From: Cyanophora paradoxa
Taxonomy: Eukaryota; Glaucocystophyceae; Cyanophorales; Cyanophoraceae
NCBI GenBank assembly: GCA_004431415.1
Contig: QPMI01000417.1
Span: 62,001 to 126,000, forward strand
Direction: 5' to 3'
DNA length: 64,000 nt
Shown here: piece by piece, positions 33,678-45,839 of the stretch
How the letters are laid out: every line of letters starts with the position of its first letter
How positions within the stretch are numbered: the first letter of the stretch is position 1
Position numbers and translations under genes: made by a program
The notes under the pieces: generated by a model
The model's input: only the letters and a program-made list of their open reading frames with translations
Databases searched by the model: none
Told to the model about the DNA's origin: nothing

Positions 33678-36600
33678 AGACAAGAGCACGAAGAAAGATA
33701 AGACAAAGAGCCAAAATCGACAATAAAAAAGAAAAGACACAGAGCTCGAGACAGAGCGAGAAGAGACGAGAAATCGAGCAGATCTAGGGACAGAGGATGA
33801 CTGACACGAAGAAGAGCCAGAGCTAGAGATACCATCAATATCGGAAGAAATTACATCACTAAGAAGCGGAGGACAAATTTGAGAAAGATAAATAACAGGA
33901 AGCAGACAAGTAAGAGGAACAACAAGACGACGCGGAGGCGGAGGCGAAGCAGGACGACGCGAAAGGGCAGAGCTACGGCACGAGGTCGAGGAGGACACAG
34001 GAGGCACGAAGAAAGATAAGACAAAGAGCACGAAGAAAGATAAGACAAAGAGCCAAAATCGACAATAAAAAAGAAAAGACACGGAGCTCGAGACAGATCG
34101 AGAAGAGACGAGAAATCGAGCAGATCTAGGGACAGAGGATGACTGACACGAAGAAGAGCCAGAGCTAGAGATACCATCAATATCGGAAGGAATTACATCA
34201 CTAAGAAGCGGAGGACAAATTTGAGAAAGATAAATAACAGGAAGCAGACAAGTAAGAGGAACAACAAGACGACGCGGAGGCGGAGGCGAAGCAGGACGAC
34301 GCGAAAGGGCAGAGCTACGGCACGAGGTCGAGGAGGACACAGGAGGCGGAGCAGGCGGATCAAGAGCAGGCAAAAGGACAGTCAAAGGAATCACTAAAGC
34401 CGGCCGGGGTCGAGGCGGGCAGTCGAACTGCAAACGACGGCGAACAACAGGTCGAGCACGAGGACTATAGCTAGTATTGAAACTAACTCTAGCATCAACA
34501 CTACGATCAGAATCCGAACTAGACCGAACTAAACTATAAGACGAAGTACGCCGGCGCCGGCGGGATACGACCAGCGAAGCAGAAGACGAAAGCAAAGGCG
34601 GCGGTCCGGTATCAAGAACAAAGGCCGGAGGGTCCGGCCCGGCAAACCGCCGGAGGGAAGTAGAAGGAGACGCAGGCACGGCAAGCCGGCGACGGGTACG
34701 ACCACGAGTCCGGGAGGAGATCGGGGAAGCCGGTCCCGGAGCTGAGGGCCCAGGAGCAGAGCCAGGAGATCTAGAAGGTAAGCCCGGCGAGAAATCTGAC
34801 CCGGAGCCGGAACCCAGCGAACGACGACGACGAAGAGGCCCCCGAGGAGCCACGACGGGGGAGCTACCGAGCAAAGTACTGACAGCCGGCGCCGAACACG
34901 GTGGCGGAGGTACCCCGCAGACAGTGGCAGGCGGAGAGTCCAGGGTCGATCGAGAGATCCGCCGACGGGAACGCGGCGGAGGCCTACGAGACGGAAGAGG
35001 CGAGCTCGAGGAGGGAGCCGAGGAAGGGTCGGATCCGGAGGCAGGGGAAGGGCCGCGAACAGGTGACGGGGATCGCTGCCGGCGCCGAAGAGAGGGCAGC
35101 GAAGCAGGAGAAAGGTCAGGTGGCGCCGGATCAGATGACACGGGGGTCATGGGCGGCGCAGAGAGAGACGAGCTCGAGTGCGCAAGGGCCTGACGAGGGC
35201 GCCGGCGGCGAATCTCACGAGCGCCAGGAAGCGGGAGAGGACCCGCAGATGGGACCCGAGGCGCCGAAGGGGGAGCAGGGAGCCGGAATGACGGGGAGAC
35301 CGAAAAGAGGACAGTCTCGCCAACACTCGGAAGCGGAGCAGAGGCCGAGGACCCGGAGCTCGAGGGGGGGAGGGAGGGCGGAGGAGGAGAGAGAAGGCGG
35401 CTATTCGAAGGGTATGGAGAATCGAGAGCGGAGGCGAGGGAGGCCGAAGTGATGGCGAGCTCTGGAGGCGAGGGGGCCTGCAAGCGGACCCGGGAGAGTG
35501 GATGCAGACGCAAAGAGACCGGGACGTAGTGGCGGGAGGGGCATGCAAAAAGATAGTGCCGCCCGGCGTCACAGTTGCAGAAGCGGGGGCAAGAAGGATG
35601 GGCTGAAGAGGGGGCTGAACCAGGAGGACGTCAGAAAGAGGGCCACGCGGGGCGGAAGTGGAGGAGCAAGGGAAGAGGTAAGAAGGGGTACGGAGCTGCA
35701 AGATGACCAGGGACCTGCCGGGGAACAGGCAAGTGAAGAGGCCCCGTGACAGCAAGTTGTAAGGAGGGAGGAGGTAGAGGCGGGGCCAGCGGGCCAAGGA
35801 GCACAGGGATCGGGACCGCAGGGAATGGGGGAAAAGGAGCGTCGAGAGGGGCAGCGAGAGCAGGAATAGGAACGGGCCCAAGGGTCACTACAGGGGCCAG
35901 AGCAGGAGGGGACGGCGCAGGAGGCGGGCGACCACCAGGGATCCCCAAAGGGACATTCCCACGAACGGCAAACTCCGCAGGATTCCGGAGGACAGAATCG
36001 ATGTCACGCGAAGAGACGAGGTTGTCAGCACCGCCCGAAGAAGGAGGGTCGGGCGAGTCAGAAGCAGAGCTTGAACTAGAACGATGAGAACCGGCACCAG
36101 ATTCTGAATCATGTGCGTCAGCATCCGAGGCATCCTGATCATCAGCGTCAGCAGCAGCCAAGCGAGCGCGCCGCTCCTCCAACAAGGCCGAAGCCTGCGG
36201 GATGGTGAACTCTAGGTACGACATATTTCTGTCCCAGGCGGCAACAAGCGCGGCGCGGTTGTAAGAAGGTGCATCAATGTCAGCCTCCTCAAGATCGCAC
36301 CGAGCGCGAGCAACCTGTTGGATGGAAAATACGCCAGCAAGGATCGCTCCAAGTGAGCGAAGGCAGAAGGCGGGGTTAACTTTACTGCGCAAAATGGGCC
36401 CAGATAAATCCGGAACCGAGAGGATGTGGAAGAGAGAGAGCTCGAGGTCAGGCACTGCGACCTCTTCACGCTCCTCCGGTGGAAGAGTAGAAGCCCAGAA
36501 ATTCAGGCGCTCACGAATGAAATCCCAGAACGAACGAGAAAGCGGGCACTCAGAGAAAACGTGCGCGTGAGAGCGAGCAGATCCGTCATTACAAACCCGA

Positions 36601-37176
36601 CAGAAACGACGGCGAGGCGACTGTTGCTCGCCCAAACGATACAATTTGAAATGCAAACGGTAAAGAGCATCGATCCAAAGCATCGGGAAACACTGAAGGA
36701 CGACAAGATGAGGAAGACGGGACGGAGACAAGGCGCCGGGAAACCCCACTTAGCATCGGGCATCTGAGCGTGGCTAGACACATCGCGAAGCCGCTGGACC
36801 TCAAGGCAGTAGAAGCGACGAACAGATGAGAGGCGGAGAGGGAGCATACGAGCAAATGTGAACGCAAGATTATCAAGAGAAAGAAAGGCAGAGGGGCCTG
36901 CTCCTAGAATAAAAAGACCGGGCAGGGTTCCGCGACGTAGAGAGAGAAAGACAGCGCTAAAGCAAACGTGCAGCGGAAGCAAACGAGATAGAATTGAATT
37001 AGAGGATAGGCCCACAGGGTGGGAAGCCGCAGGGCGGCAAGGAACACGCGGCACGTAATCCAGCACCCGTGGAATTATCTGGTTATCGCGAGCGGGGAAG
37101 GCGACAAAAGTACCGCTCGGGCCCCGAAGGAGAGCAACCGAGGCGTCCAGTCCAGACCACCAGAGATGCTGAGGTG
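33493..37176 (-). mobile_element. 5'-truncated non-LTR retrotransposon (LINE)
   Basis: The element is read on the minus strand: its 3' end with a short A tail (T-run on +) is at 33493 and its truncated 5' end at 37176. It is bounded by a perfect 14-bp target-site duplication, TTGAAATTAAGCTA, at 33479-33492 and 37177-37190. The coding remnant contains the C-terminal zinc-knuckle region of a LINE ORF2 (CRVCNDGSARSHAHVFSECP, about 36535-36610), then an acidic, Ser/Pro-rich domain. The frames 36749-35631 and 35513-33675 are the same phase separated by a stop at 35631-35633. The upstream 37066-36503 frame is shifted, so the ORF is broken. No reverse-transcriptase or endonuclease domain remains. 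Confidence 0.85.
33684..34367 (-). repeat. 342-bp in-frame tandem duplication within the LINE coding remnant
   Basis: Two near-identical copies of a 342-bp unit (114 codons) lie head to tail, keeping the minus-strand frame open. Each encodes a Ser/Pro-rich block with a hydrophobic segment. Confidence 0.85.
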
Positions 37177-37190
37177 TTGAAATTAAGCTA

Positions 37191-39354
37191 AGGGACCAGC
37201 GCTAGCTATCATATATAGTATAGCCGACCAGGTCAGCTGGTCGAGGGGGTACACGTTGAAATAAGCGCGTACGACGCCAGGCGCGAGCAGGTCAGATAGC
37301 TGAAGACCGGAGCGTCGTGTGCACAGCATCACCACAGGGAACCAGCTGACAGCCGCAGCACTAGGTGCACATGGAGCGAGACTGTGGTGCGCCGCACACC
37401 GGCGACGCGTACGATCGTACCGAGCCGCTCGCACAAGACGATGATGGGCGGTGGCGCGGCCGAAAGTGACATGGAAGGGAACAGTACGGCAGGAGCGGCT
37501 CAATCGGGTGAGAGTGCCACGGAAGCGCAGCGCGCGTTCACGTGCTGGCGTTGACCAGACACGACGAGCGCTGCGCCGGCGCCTTCAGGCGTTGCCGAAG
37601 GCGACGGATCCGGAGGTGATACTGTAGACTAAGCGAGCGCCGCGTCCTGCAGCTGACGCTGACTGCAACCGAGCAGTGATTGATCTGGACTCGGCAGAAA
37701 TTGCAACGTACACGGGAGGGACGGCGCGCGCGGCGGCGACGGCAAAGGGCCCCGCGGAAGGCGACGGAGGTGAGAGTGCAGAAGCAGGGATTGAAGAAAC
37801 CGTACTCACCAACATATGTTGCGTCGCGTTACGTAGATAAGAGGGCATCCGATATCCGATCCGATGGTGGGTTAGCCGCGCGAGTTATGCAATCGTATAA
37901 AAATCGATCTCAGCTTAATTGACTGCGCAGGCACGGGGACGAGCGCCCTGAGAGTATTACATGTCGGCAAGACTGCATCCAGCAGCAAGCCTGCGGTCGC
38001 GCCGGCTCAAGGCGACATCGCAGGTGCCTGCGCGGAACCCCGCTCGAACGAAGCGACTGACAACATCGGGTCGGCGGCAGGCTTGGAGGGGGGCGCATGT
38101 ATACTCGGCCGGGCGGCAGCGATGGTGGATCAGCCGGTGTGAAGCAACTGACCTCCGATGGCTCGCGGTGGGACAGCGCCGGTGCTGTCCCTTCAAGTCT
38201 GGATAGTGCGCGAGATATAGACGAATCTGACGTCATTTCCTGCCCAGGACCAGGTGCGAGCGCCCATGGAGACTTTCTAGTGGACAATGCATCATCCAGC
38301 AGCAGTACTACTGTGCCGCCGGCTCATGAACAGGGCGACGTCGCAGGTGCATGCACGCAGCCCCGGCCCGCCAGCACGAGGCTGCACACGCCCGAGGTAA
38401 CTTCTCTGATGCAGGGCTGAACCAACTCGATGTACTCATGTGCCCCCAAGATCGACTTCCGCCCCGATCCCCTCCAGAAGGCCTGGATCGCCTATGTTTA
38501 CGGCGAGCCCTCTGCAGACAGCACCATGGCCATCATCTTTTAGCCAGCTAGCGCTGATCAGGGTTACCGGTAGGACGTGCGAACAGAGTTGATGCGCAGC
38601 CGTTTTTTCGCTGATATAGTGTGCGCTGAGTCTGGCCTTTCATTTCGTCTTTTATTTAGTCTTTTTTTCACAGCGTGTACTTATCGGACCTTTTCTATTC
38701 TTTCAATCATAATCAATGTTTATCTTCAAGCCTCGACCTGCCGCGCGCACTGAGCCGGGGTCGTTCTGCCGCGCGCATGCATATGTGCGTGGCACTCGGA
38801 CTCTTTCATTAGATCCCCATTCCCCCCTTGCACCCCCGGCGCGAAAATCGCGGCCGGGCCACGAGTATACATACACAAGCTGCGATGCCGATCTAGTAGA
38901 GCTGGAATACGTAAACGTAGCCTTGCAACGCACAGGAGCTAGGCTGATCAGCAAGCGACATTTCAATCGTGTCAGGCAACTTCGAACTTCGGAAACCTCG
39001 GAATTCGAAAAAGCTGCGAACCAGGAGGATCAGGAGAAGGGGGCCGACGGCGCTTGAAGGAGACGTCAGGCCTAGCTATAGGGGGCAAATCAGGGCTAGT
39101 GATCATGACCATGGGAATAGAGAAAGCAACGACAGATGACGAAGGAGTCATTGAAAGCCGCTGAGCAGGCCTTGCGCCCCAAAGTCAAGATCATCCTCAA
39201 TGACATATGATATGCATCCGGATCCGGATCCGCAGCAATTCCAGAAGAAGGCAGAAGTGACCTATAGCTACGAACCGTGTACCGCATGAGGTTCGTATCT
39301 ATAGTCAGTGAGATCAATTATCACTTGAGGAGAGAGCGGAGGCGAGCTGGTAGC
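37191..39354. other. Gene-poor region with a possible terminal exon
   Basis: A + strand segment near 38433-38542 reads CAPKIDFRPDPLQKAWIAYV YGEPSADSTMAIIF followed by TAG, which looks like a terminal exon of an unknown gene. Upstream, 37955-38040 and 38285-38365 encode diverged copies of a motif containing GDIAGAC/GDVAGAC, suggesting an ancient internal duplication. I could not assemble a gene. Confidence 0.3.
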
Positions 39355-39373
39355 ATCAGCAGCATCATCGATA

Positions 39374-40535
39374 GATGATTCCCTCGGGGGGGTACGGGGT
39401 TGCGAGGGCCGCCTCTGGCGGCGCCCTTGTGCACCCCGCGGGGGACAGTGCGTAGCAGCTTCGTCTTCTACAGCCTGCTGGCGTTCCGGCAAGCCCGGGA
39501 TCATCGCGCCCGCTGGCAGCTAGCGCAATCTCGGGAAAGATCGACAGCCGCGCCTGGCGGGTCCGGCGCCGATCTGGGCTCGTCCTGGATCGTACGCCGT
39601 GCGCGTAAGGACGCCCCGGGCGCGGCGGATCCCCCGCGTGCGCGCAGGTTGCTCTTCGGACGCACCATCCAACAGCGCCCGGCAAAGTAGAAGGCGGCAG
39701 AGGCGGAGCGAGTAGGACCATTCCTCCCGCCAGATGACGCCGGCCTCTCGATGACCGGCGGCCGCCGAGGTTCCGCCGCGCGGGGTCCTCCTGTGCGTCT
39801 CCTCCGGCGCCGGGACTCTCCTCTCTGCTCCGCTCTCGGGTCCTCGTCCTCCGGCGGCCCGCGTCTCTCTCCTGCGGGCACCCGGGGCGCCCGCCAGCGG
39901 GTCGGCGACGGTGGAGCCTCGCCGCGGCCGCGCTGCGATCGGGGCAGGTGTCTGGCGGCGGCGGACTGGTTCTCACGCACTGGTGGCGGAGCTCGAGGAG
40001 GAGGAACCGCGGCGCGAGGTGGCGGCTCACCCCTGGCAAACCGCTCCAGCGGCGGCCCCGCGCGGGTCGCCGTGGGCGGAGTTGGGGGCGCCGCGCGCCA
40101 CCCGCAGTCGTCCCCCTTTCTCTTTCTCTCGTCCTAGATATAGAAGTAGGAGTAGGCGACGCGCGCGACGCTACGTTTCTTTCTTTCTCGTCGGCTATCT
40201 CTGAGGTTGGGTTCCTTCGCAGATCCTTTCCTGCTTTCGTGACTCCTCGTAGGGATATGCCTCGTGCATCCTGGAATATAGGCTATTATGTACTGAGGTG
40301 TACGTGGGCAGGCTATCGGAAAACGAGAACCCTTGCTCCCCGCAGTACATAGGTCTGTTTTTTCAGGACCTTTTATGAGGATGGGCCCATGGGCAGCTGT
40401 CTTGCTATTCTCTACTTGTTAGTGAGGCAGACTGGTAAACTTCGGTTTTGGGTAGATTCGACTTGTCTACTTTCGGAAGGGTCCGGTAGATTGATGCGGT
40501 AGTGCCGTCAATATACCGTCATTTTTGCAAAAAAA
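39374..40535 (+). mobile_element. 5'-truncated non-LTR retrotransposon with 19-bp target-site duplication
   Basis: The insert ends on the + strand in an A-run (40529-40535). It is flanked by perfect copies of ATCAGCAGCATCATCGATA at 39355-39373 and 40536-40554. The 5' part is GC-rich with a broken Arg/Gly/Ser-rich frame (39751-40137), and the 3' 330 bp is non-coding. It differs in 3' sequence from the element at 33493-37176, so it is a separate family. Confidence 0.8.
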
Positions 40536-40554
40536 ATCAGCAGCATCATCGATA

Positions 40555-41289
40555 ACGTCAGAAGCTTGAGCAGGAAGTCCCAAAGCTCAAAAGCATCCAT
40601 ACGGCGACAGCAAAGAGGTGGCTCGTTCTCAGCGTCAAAATCCGGCGGCAGTTGATCATGAGGGGGAGTGTGATCGATATCATGATCATATAGCACATCG
40701 AAGGGGAGAAGTCGACTAGTCCCACGCATCCACGACCTCGACGGGGTGGTAGCCGGCCGCCGGGCTCGCGCCCGGGTCATCTCTTCGACGAGCGCGCGGT
40801 CGGCGTTGCGACGCGCAAGCAGCTGCAGGGCGGATCGCTCGCGAGGGTCTCAGTGGCGGACGTGGTCGCCGCGTGCACCTCGAGCTCGAGGACTGCATAC
40901 TCGAGCTCGTCGGCCCATATGCATGCGCTCCGCCATGGCGCCGGCGGCGAGATATATAGACGCCCGGAAGTGGCCGGCCACCTCGCGTGTACATGTCGCC
41001 AATCGCGAGGTCGACGTCACACCAGATGTCGATGGCGTGTCGCAGAAGACATCGACGAGGCTGGTAGAAACATCATACCGTACGCGTACGCCGCAGCAGC
41101 CGAACCATCGATGTAAAAAGGCCGCGGGGCCTGAGCTCGATCGCGAGTGCCATAGATATATATAGTGCACCTATCAAGTCCGAGCAGGCACCTTTACGGT
41201 GAGGCGGTTAGTACGTAGGTGATCGCTACTGTTAGTCCTGAATTTGAATAGTACGGCAACCACGGTCACACTCCATTCGGCAATCAAAC
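40555..41289. other. Intergenic region upstream of the 41.3-kb gene
   Basis: Open frames on both strands, but no recognisable domain and strong palindrome content (CTCGAG, GAGCTC, GCATGC). Probably promoter and 5' UTR of the next gene. Confidence 0.3.
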
Positions 41290-44200
41290 ATGACGCGCTC
41301 GTCCAAGGCGGCAGCAGGCGCAGCTGCAGCTCCAGCTGCTTCGCCGGCTGACGCAACTGCGCCGAAGACGTTTCTAGTGCAAGCGTCGCCGGCCAAAGCA
41401 GGCGCAAAGGGCCATGCAACGAAAGGGCCGAAGGAGCCTGAAGTTGAGGTGACGGCGCAGGCGGAAACTGTACATGTCACGCCGAAGACGTCCGCCAGCT
41501 GCAGGTGCGCGGGTTTAAGCTTGGGCGCATCCATTGAGATGCTAAAGGGCAAATCAATTAACTAAAGTGATTGACAGTGGGGGTGACGTCCTCAGTCTGG
41601 AAGCTGGAGGCGTTGTGGGTGGCCATGGGGGAGCCGGCGCCGGCAGTGGGGAGACAGCTCATGCCACGAATGGTCGCACGTCCGAAGATACAGCCGGCTA
41701 CATGTACGTGTTTTCAATAAAGACTCTGAGCTCGAGACATATCATGATAAGTACGCATCGATGAAAACGAATTTTGAAGGCTGATCAGCGGAACGCACGT
41801 GCGTAGCGCGACTCCCGTGCTCGTAGCTGCAGTTGCAGCTGGCACACCGACGGGAAACATTTTGACATCGTACGTCTTGTACACATGTACAGATATCGAT
41901 AGTCTGTGGTTATTCAAATAATCTAATGTCTCCCAGGCCCAGCAAGCGAATCACTGTGGCACGCACCTTCATGGACTTGAAAGAAGGAAGGGAGTTCGAA
42001 GGCATCGTCCGGATTGCAAACATGCACACAATCCCGGGGAAGAACGGGAATTCCGTCCAAGGCACACTGGAAGACGAGGTATGTTTGTTTTGACTATGAG
42101 TATTACGATATCAATGCTCTGCAATTGAATTCGAACGCAATATAATTCGCAGGTTGGAGATAAAATCCCTGTTCGGATTTTCACCGGCGCGATGGCGAAC
42201 AATGCGGATAAATTGACCGCTAAAAGGGATATTATTGGGCAAGTGAACACCATTATCAACCAGCTGAATGCAAGCTGCAGCACGGACGGTATGGTAAGCT
42301 CTAAGTCAATCTATCTAGTTCAACTTCAAATAATCTAACGTTAACGGTGCTGATTGGGGAAGGACCCCCTTCCCCTTCCCCCACTTGGGGGTGTTCGGGT
42401 GCCCACCCTAGGCCAAAATGAAATGTCCCGACCTCCCAAAACCCGGGTTTTCTCGCCGGATCCTAGCAAGGCACGTCTCTAGGAGTCCGGAAATGTGTAC
42501 CGGAAGATTCGAGTCCTATCCGGTGGACCAGAAATGGGCGATAACACATTTTTGAAAAATGCGATCTAGCGCCTCACCAAGTGGCGGTATATCTGCCGGA
42601 CCGAGTGCGCCTGAATGCGCCTGATACGCCCGACGATTCATGTCATACATGCCGAGACCGGAGGGGCACAGGGTGGTCCGCTAGGCCGCCTCAAGTACCT
42701 GTTGTACCGGACGCCAAAAAAAATCGCTCCTGAGAGTTGGAGGCGATATCGTGTTGCAGTACCCGTACGTATACGACAAGCCGGCAAGCGAGCCGACAGG
42801 CTCGCTAGCTGGCCAACTAGCTGAGTTCCGGCTATCGGCTTGCTGGACTTCCGCGTGTGGCGTCACTGGCGTCCGTCGACATCGTGCCGTCACGGCGAGT
42901 GCACGTGCGCGCTGAGGTTCTGCTCTGCTGCATGGATCGCTCGCCCGGGCCGGGCCGCTTGAGCCTCACTCGTGCGCTCGCTCGTGCGCTCGCCGGCGCC
43001 GCGCGCGGCGCTGCTGTCGGCGCTGCCACGCTCCACGCTCCACCGATTCCGGCCGCACCAGGTACGAACTCGTCCACCGCCGCGCCGCCCTAGGCCTCTC
43101 ACTTCCCGCGAGACGCAGCAGCGAGCGTCGCAGCTGGGCATCAACATGTACATCGCATCTGTTCCATGGGTGCGCATGCTGCCCAGCTGTGCTCGTCGCT
43201 TCCTCTGCCGCGGGGGAAGGGTCCGGTTGCACGACTCATGCTTGCCAACCTCAGTCTTGCACCCGCATGCAATCGACCGGGTTGAGCCGCTAGCAAGCAT
43301 CACATCACCTCCAAGACCTCTGCCTCCGCATCCGTTGACGGCGCGCCCGTCCGCCTTGCTGCGCTTCTCGTACGCGTCCGCACTAAGCGCCTGCCGCTGC
43401 GCCTAGCCTCCGCCCGCGCCGACGCCGGCCAACGCCGGCGCGGCGGCGCGGCCGCCGGGCTCCTCCCGCTCCTCGGGGGCGGAGTCCGGGAGGCGCAGCG
43501 GGCGGCGGCGCGGCTCGCCGGGCGGGCGGAGGCGCGGCGGGCGGAGGCGCGGCGGGCCGGGCGGCGGCGCGGCTCGCCGGGCGGGGCGGAGGCGCAGCGG
43601 GCGGCGGCGCGGCTCGCTGGGCAGGGCGGAGGCGCGGCGGGCCGGGCGGCGGCGCGGCTCGCTGGGCGGGGCGGAGGCGCGGCGGGCGGCGGCGCAGCTC
43701 GCCGGGCGGGGAGGGAGGCGCTGCGGGCGGCGGAGCGGCTATCCGGGCGGGGCGGAGGCGCGGCGGGCGGCGGCGCGTCTCGACGGGCAAGGCGGAGGGC
43801 GGAGGCGCAGGGCGGGGCGCCGCGGCGGAGGCGCGGCGGGCGGCGGCGCTTCTCAAGACTCTGAGATCTAGTCCCCCGCTGAGCTAGATCTCGTCCTCCC
43901 CCACTTCTGAAAAGCACCGGGCTGTTATCAGAGTCCACACTGTCTCGGCTCAAAGCTTGGTTGAGCAGGAAAGTTCACCCCTGGGTGAACTTTCCTGCTC
44001 AACCTTTAGAGGTCCTTCCCCTCCAACAGGGGCAGTGCAACTGCAGTGTCCCTGTTCCGTTCATATAATACAATTGCAGTACCTGTTCATGAAAGCGTCG
44101 GCACGGGCCCGGTACTTGGTGAAGGGCACTGCGAATGACAAGATGGCGTGGCCCCTGTCACGGGATCGAACACTGCTCAAGGAGATTCAGATTAATTCTG

Positions 44201-45484
44201 GCAACGTTGGCAGCATCTCATTCGAGGCCGTGCACGAAGATGTAAATTCGCCTTCTTTAAATCGCTCTTTGATTAAAGATGTAATAATTAATCAATGGAG
44301 GGCAGGATCCTTGTCTCGCCGGGATATCGATGCCGCATAAACTGGCAAACATGGACCGCACCACGTTCGTCATGATGCGCTACGACATCGTTTCGGATTT
44401 TACGGCCGCTACGCACGACTACGTGAACGTAAACAAGCAGTGTGATTCGAACCGGTTCAGTGAATGTGCGTGTTTTGATTCAATTGTGACAACGTGGTAT
44501 GCAAGGGCCGGGGTGCCCCGACGTACACCGATATCGATATTAAAATCAGACAACGTGAACTGCGTGATCAAGGAGGACGAGGATGGATACGTTTGCATGG
44601 ACAAGAAAGGGTGTAAGGTGACTGCTCGGTTCGGGAGGGACGCCAAGTTCGAGACACTTGGCGTGCTGTACGACAACTACAACGTTGACGGTGCTGCAGA
44701 CATCGTCGTTGCATTTGCAGAGGTGCGAGAGCATTTAAAATTTCTTCCAATTCCAACAAGTGGCTGACTCAGTGACTATGAACGTGGTGCGTGTAGTTCA
44801 AGTTTGACCGATGCAGTTCTAGCTATAGCTTCGCTCCATCTGAACTGTGGTTCGGCTACTACTCGGATGTCATGGGCCTCACTGAGTACGAGGAGAAAAG
44901 GAAGCGCCTGCCTGAAGGGTTCGTCACGAAGTCGCTGATCATGAAGACTCCGGACGCCTACACACATCTGCACGCGTCGGTCCCACTCGAAAATGCCACC
45001 AATTGCAATCGAATGGGTGAGCAGGGTCCACTTACTGTCGTTTACGGGAATAACCATGGAGGGCAGTGCTCTTCAATGGCAGTGGATCCGGAGCAGCTAT
45101 TAACACCGGTATACGTACCGGCAATCTTGCTGCGACCAGTACTAGTCATGGCCCAGTGCTGAACGGGATAGGGAGCCCCGTCAAGTTACCCATGACGTTG
45201 AAGGCCAACCCGTTCGCCGTTGTACGCGGTGCCAGCTGCAGCAAGGCATCGTTCCCCGCCGGGCCGGCTGACCGATCGCGAGAGGTGCACACACGATGGT
45301 ACATTGCGTATAGTATAAATATAGGATGACCGGAATCGCCGAGTCGCAGGTCAACGGGACCAAGCGGAAGGCGGGAGTGAAGTACAACCTCAGGCCCAGG
45401 AAGCAGAAGAAACCGAAGAGAGATGATGAAGAGCTCGAGGAAGAATCAGAAGAAGATCTAGAGGAGGCGGATGAGGATGAGTAA
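41290..45484 (+). CDS. Unrecognised basic/acidic-tailed protein, possibly OB-fold nucleic-acid-binding
   Basis: ATG at 41290 begins an Ala/Lys-rich leader. Splicing after SASC joins RPSKRITVARTFMDLKEGRE FEGIVRIANMHTIPGK and NGNSVQGTLEDE (to about 42080), then VGDKIPVRIFTGAMANNADK and INQLNASCSTDGM (42153-42293). The strand pattern FEGIVRI...VQGTLEDEVGDKIPVRIF resembles a five-stranded OB fold as in replication protein A; this is inference only. After a 1.8-kb intron loaded with repeats, exons encode YLFMKASARARYLVKGTAND (44093-), MDRTTFVMMRYDIVSDFTAA to GCKVTARFGRDAKFETLG (44345-44720), YYSDVMGLTEYEEKRKRLPE GFVTKSLIMKTPDAYTH, and a final exon with KYNLRPRKQKKPKRDDEE and a poly-Glu/Asp tail ending in TAA at 45482-45484. 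A basic plus acidic tail suggests a nuclear protein. Family not identified. Confidence 0.45.
43400..43855. repeat. GC-rich minisatellite in the intron
   Basis: Imperfect tandem units of about 40-60 bp built from GGCGGCGCGGCTCGCCGGGC-like and GGAGGCGCGGCGGGC words. Long open frames here are compositional artefacts. Confidence 0.8.
43959..44004. repeat. Perfect 22-bp inverted repeat with 2-nt spacer
   Basis: Arms at 43959-43980 and 43983-44004 are exact reverse complements (outer end GGTTGAGCAGG), separated by CT. It sits in the large intron about 88 bp upstream of the exon at 44093 and could form a very stable RNA hairpin or DNA cruciform. Confidence 0.9.
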
Positions 45485-45774
45485 GGGGCTGAGGATCCCG
45501 GCCCCAACACGTCAGCTTGGGATAACTCGGGACTTCTTACCAGCCCTCGATTCACTCCGAGGCTCATTCACTCTGCATATATATATAACCACCCTATTCA
45601 ATTTGCCCAGGCCGGGCACGCAAACTTGGAAGAGCTACGGGGCACGTTTAGGCCTAGGGGACGTCGACACCCTCCGAAGGCAGTTAACGTTGGCTATTCT
45701 CCAGGGTCACTGGGTGCCATACCCACAACGTTTTATATCGCCGACGGGGGGGATGTCGCCGCCCAATAGTGCAT

Positions 45775-45801
45775 ACGTATACGTATACGTATACGTATAC
45801 G
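45775..45801. repeat. (TACG)n short repeat
   Basis: Tandem ACGTAT units, self-complementary, downstream of the 41.3-kb gene. Confidence 0.8.
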
Positions 45802-45839
45802 CAGACCGTTCACGGTTTATGAATTTACGGGGGCAAGGG

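Noticed and set aside
34901-35452. 183-codon + strand frame rich in Glu/Arg/Gly
   Set aside because: Antisense shadow of the Ser/Pro-rich LINE remnant on the minus strand.
39365-40039. 224-codon minus-strand frame
   Set aside because: Runs across the boundary of a retroelement inserted on the + strand (target-site duplication at 39355-39373), so it is antisense to the element.
43300-43953. 217-codon minus-strand open frame
   Set aside because: Lies in a GC-rich repeat with no codon structure; stops are rare for compositional reasons.
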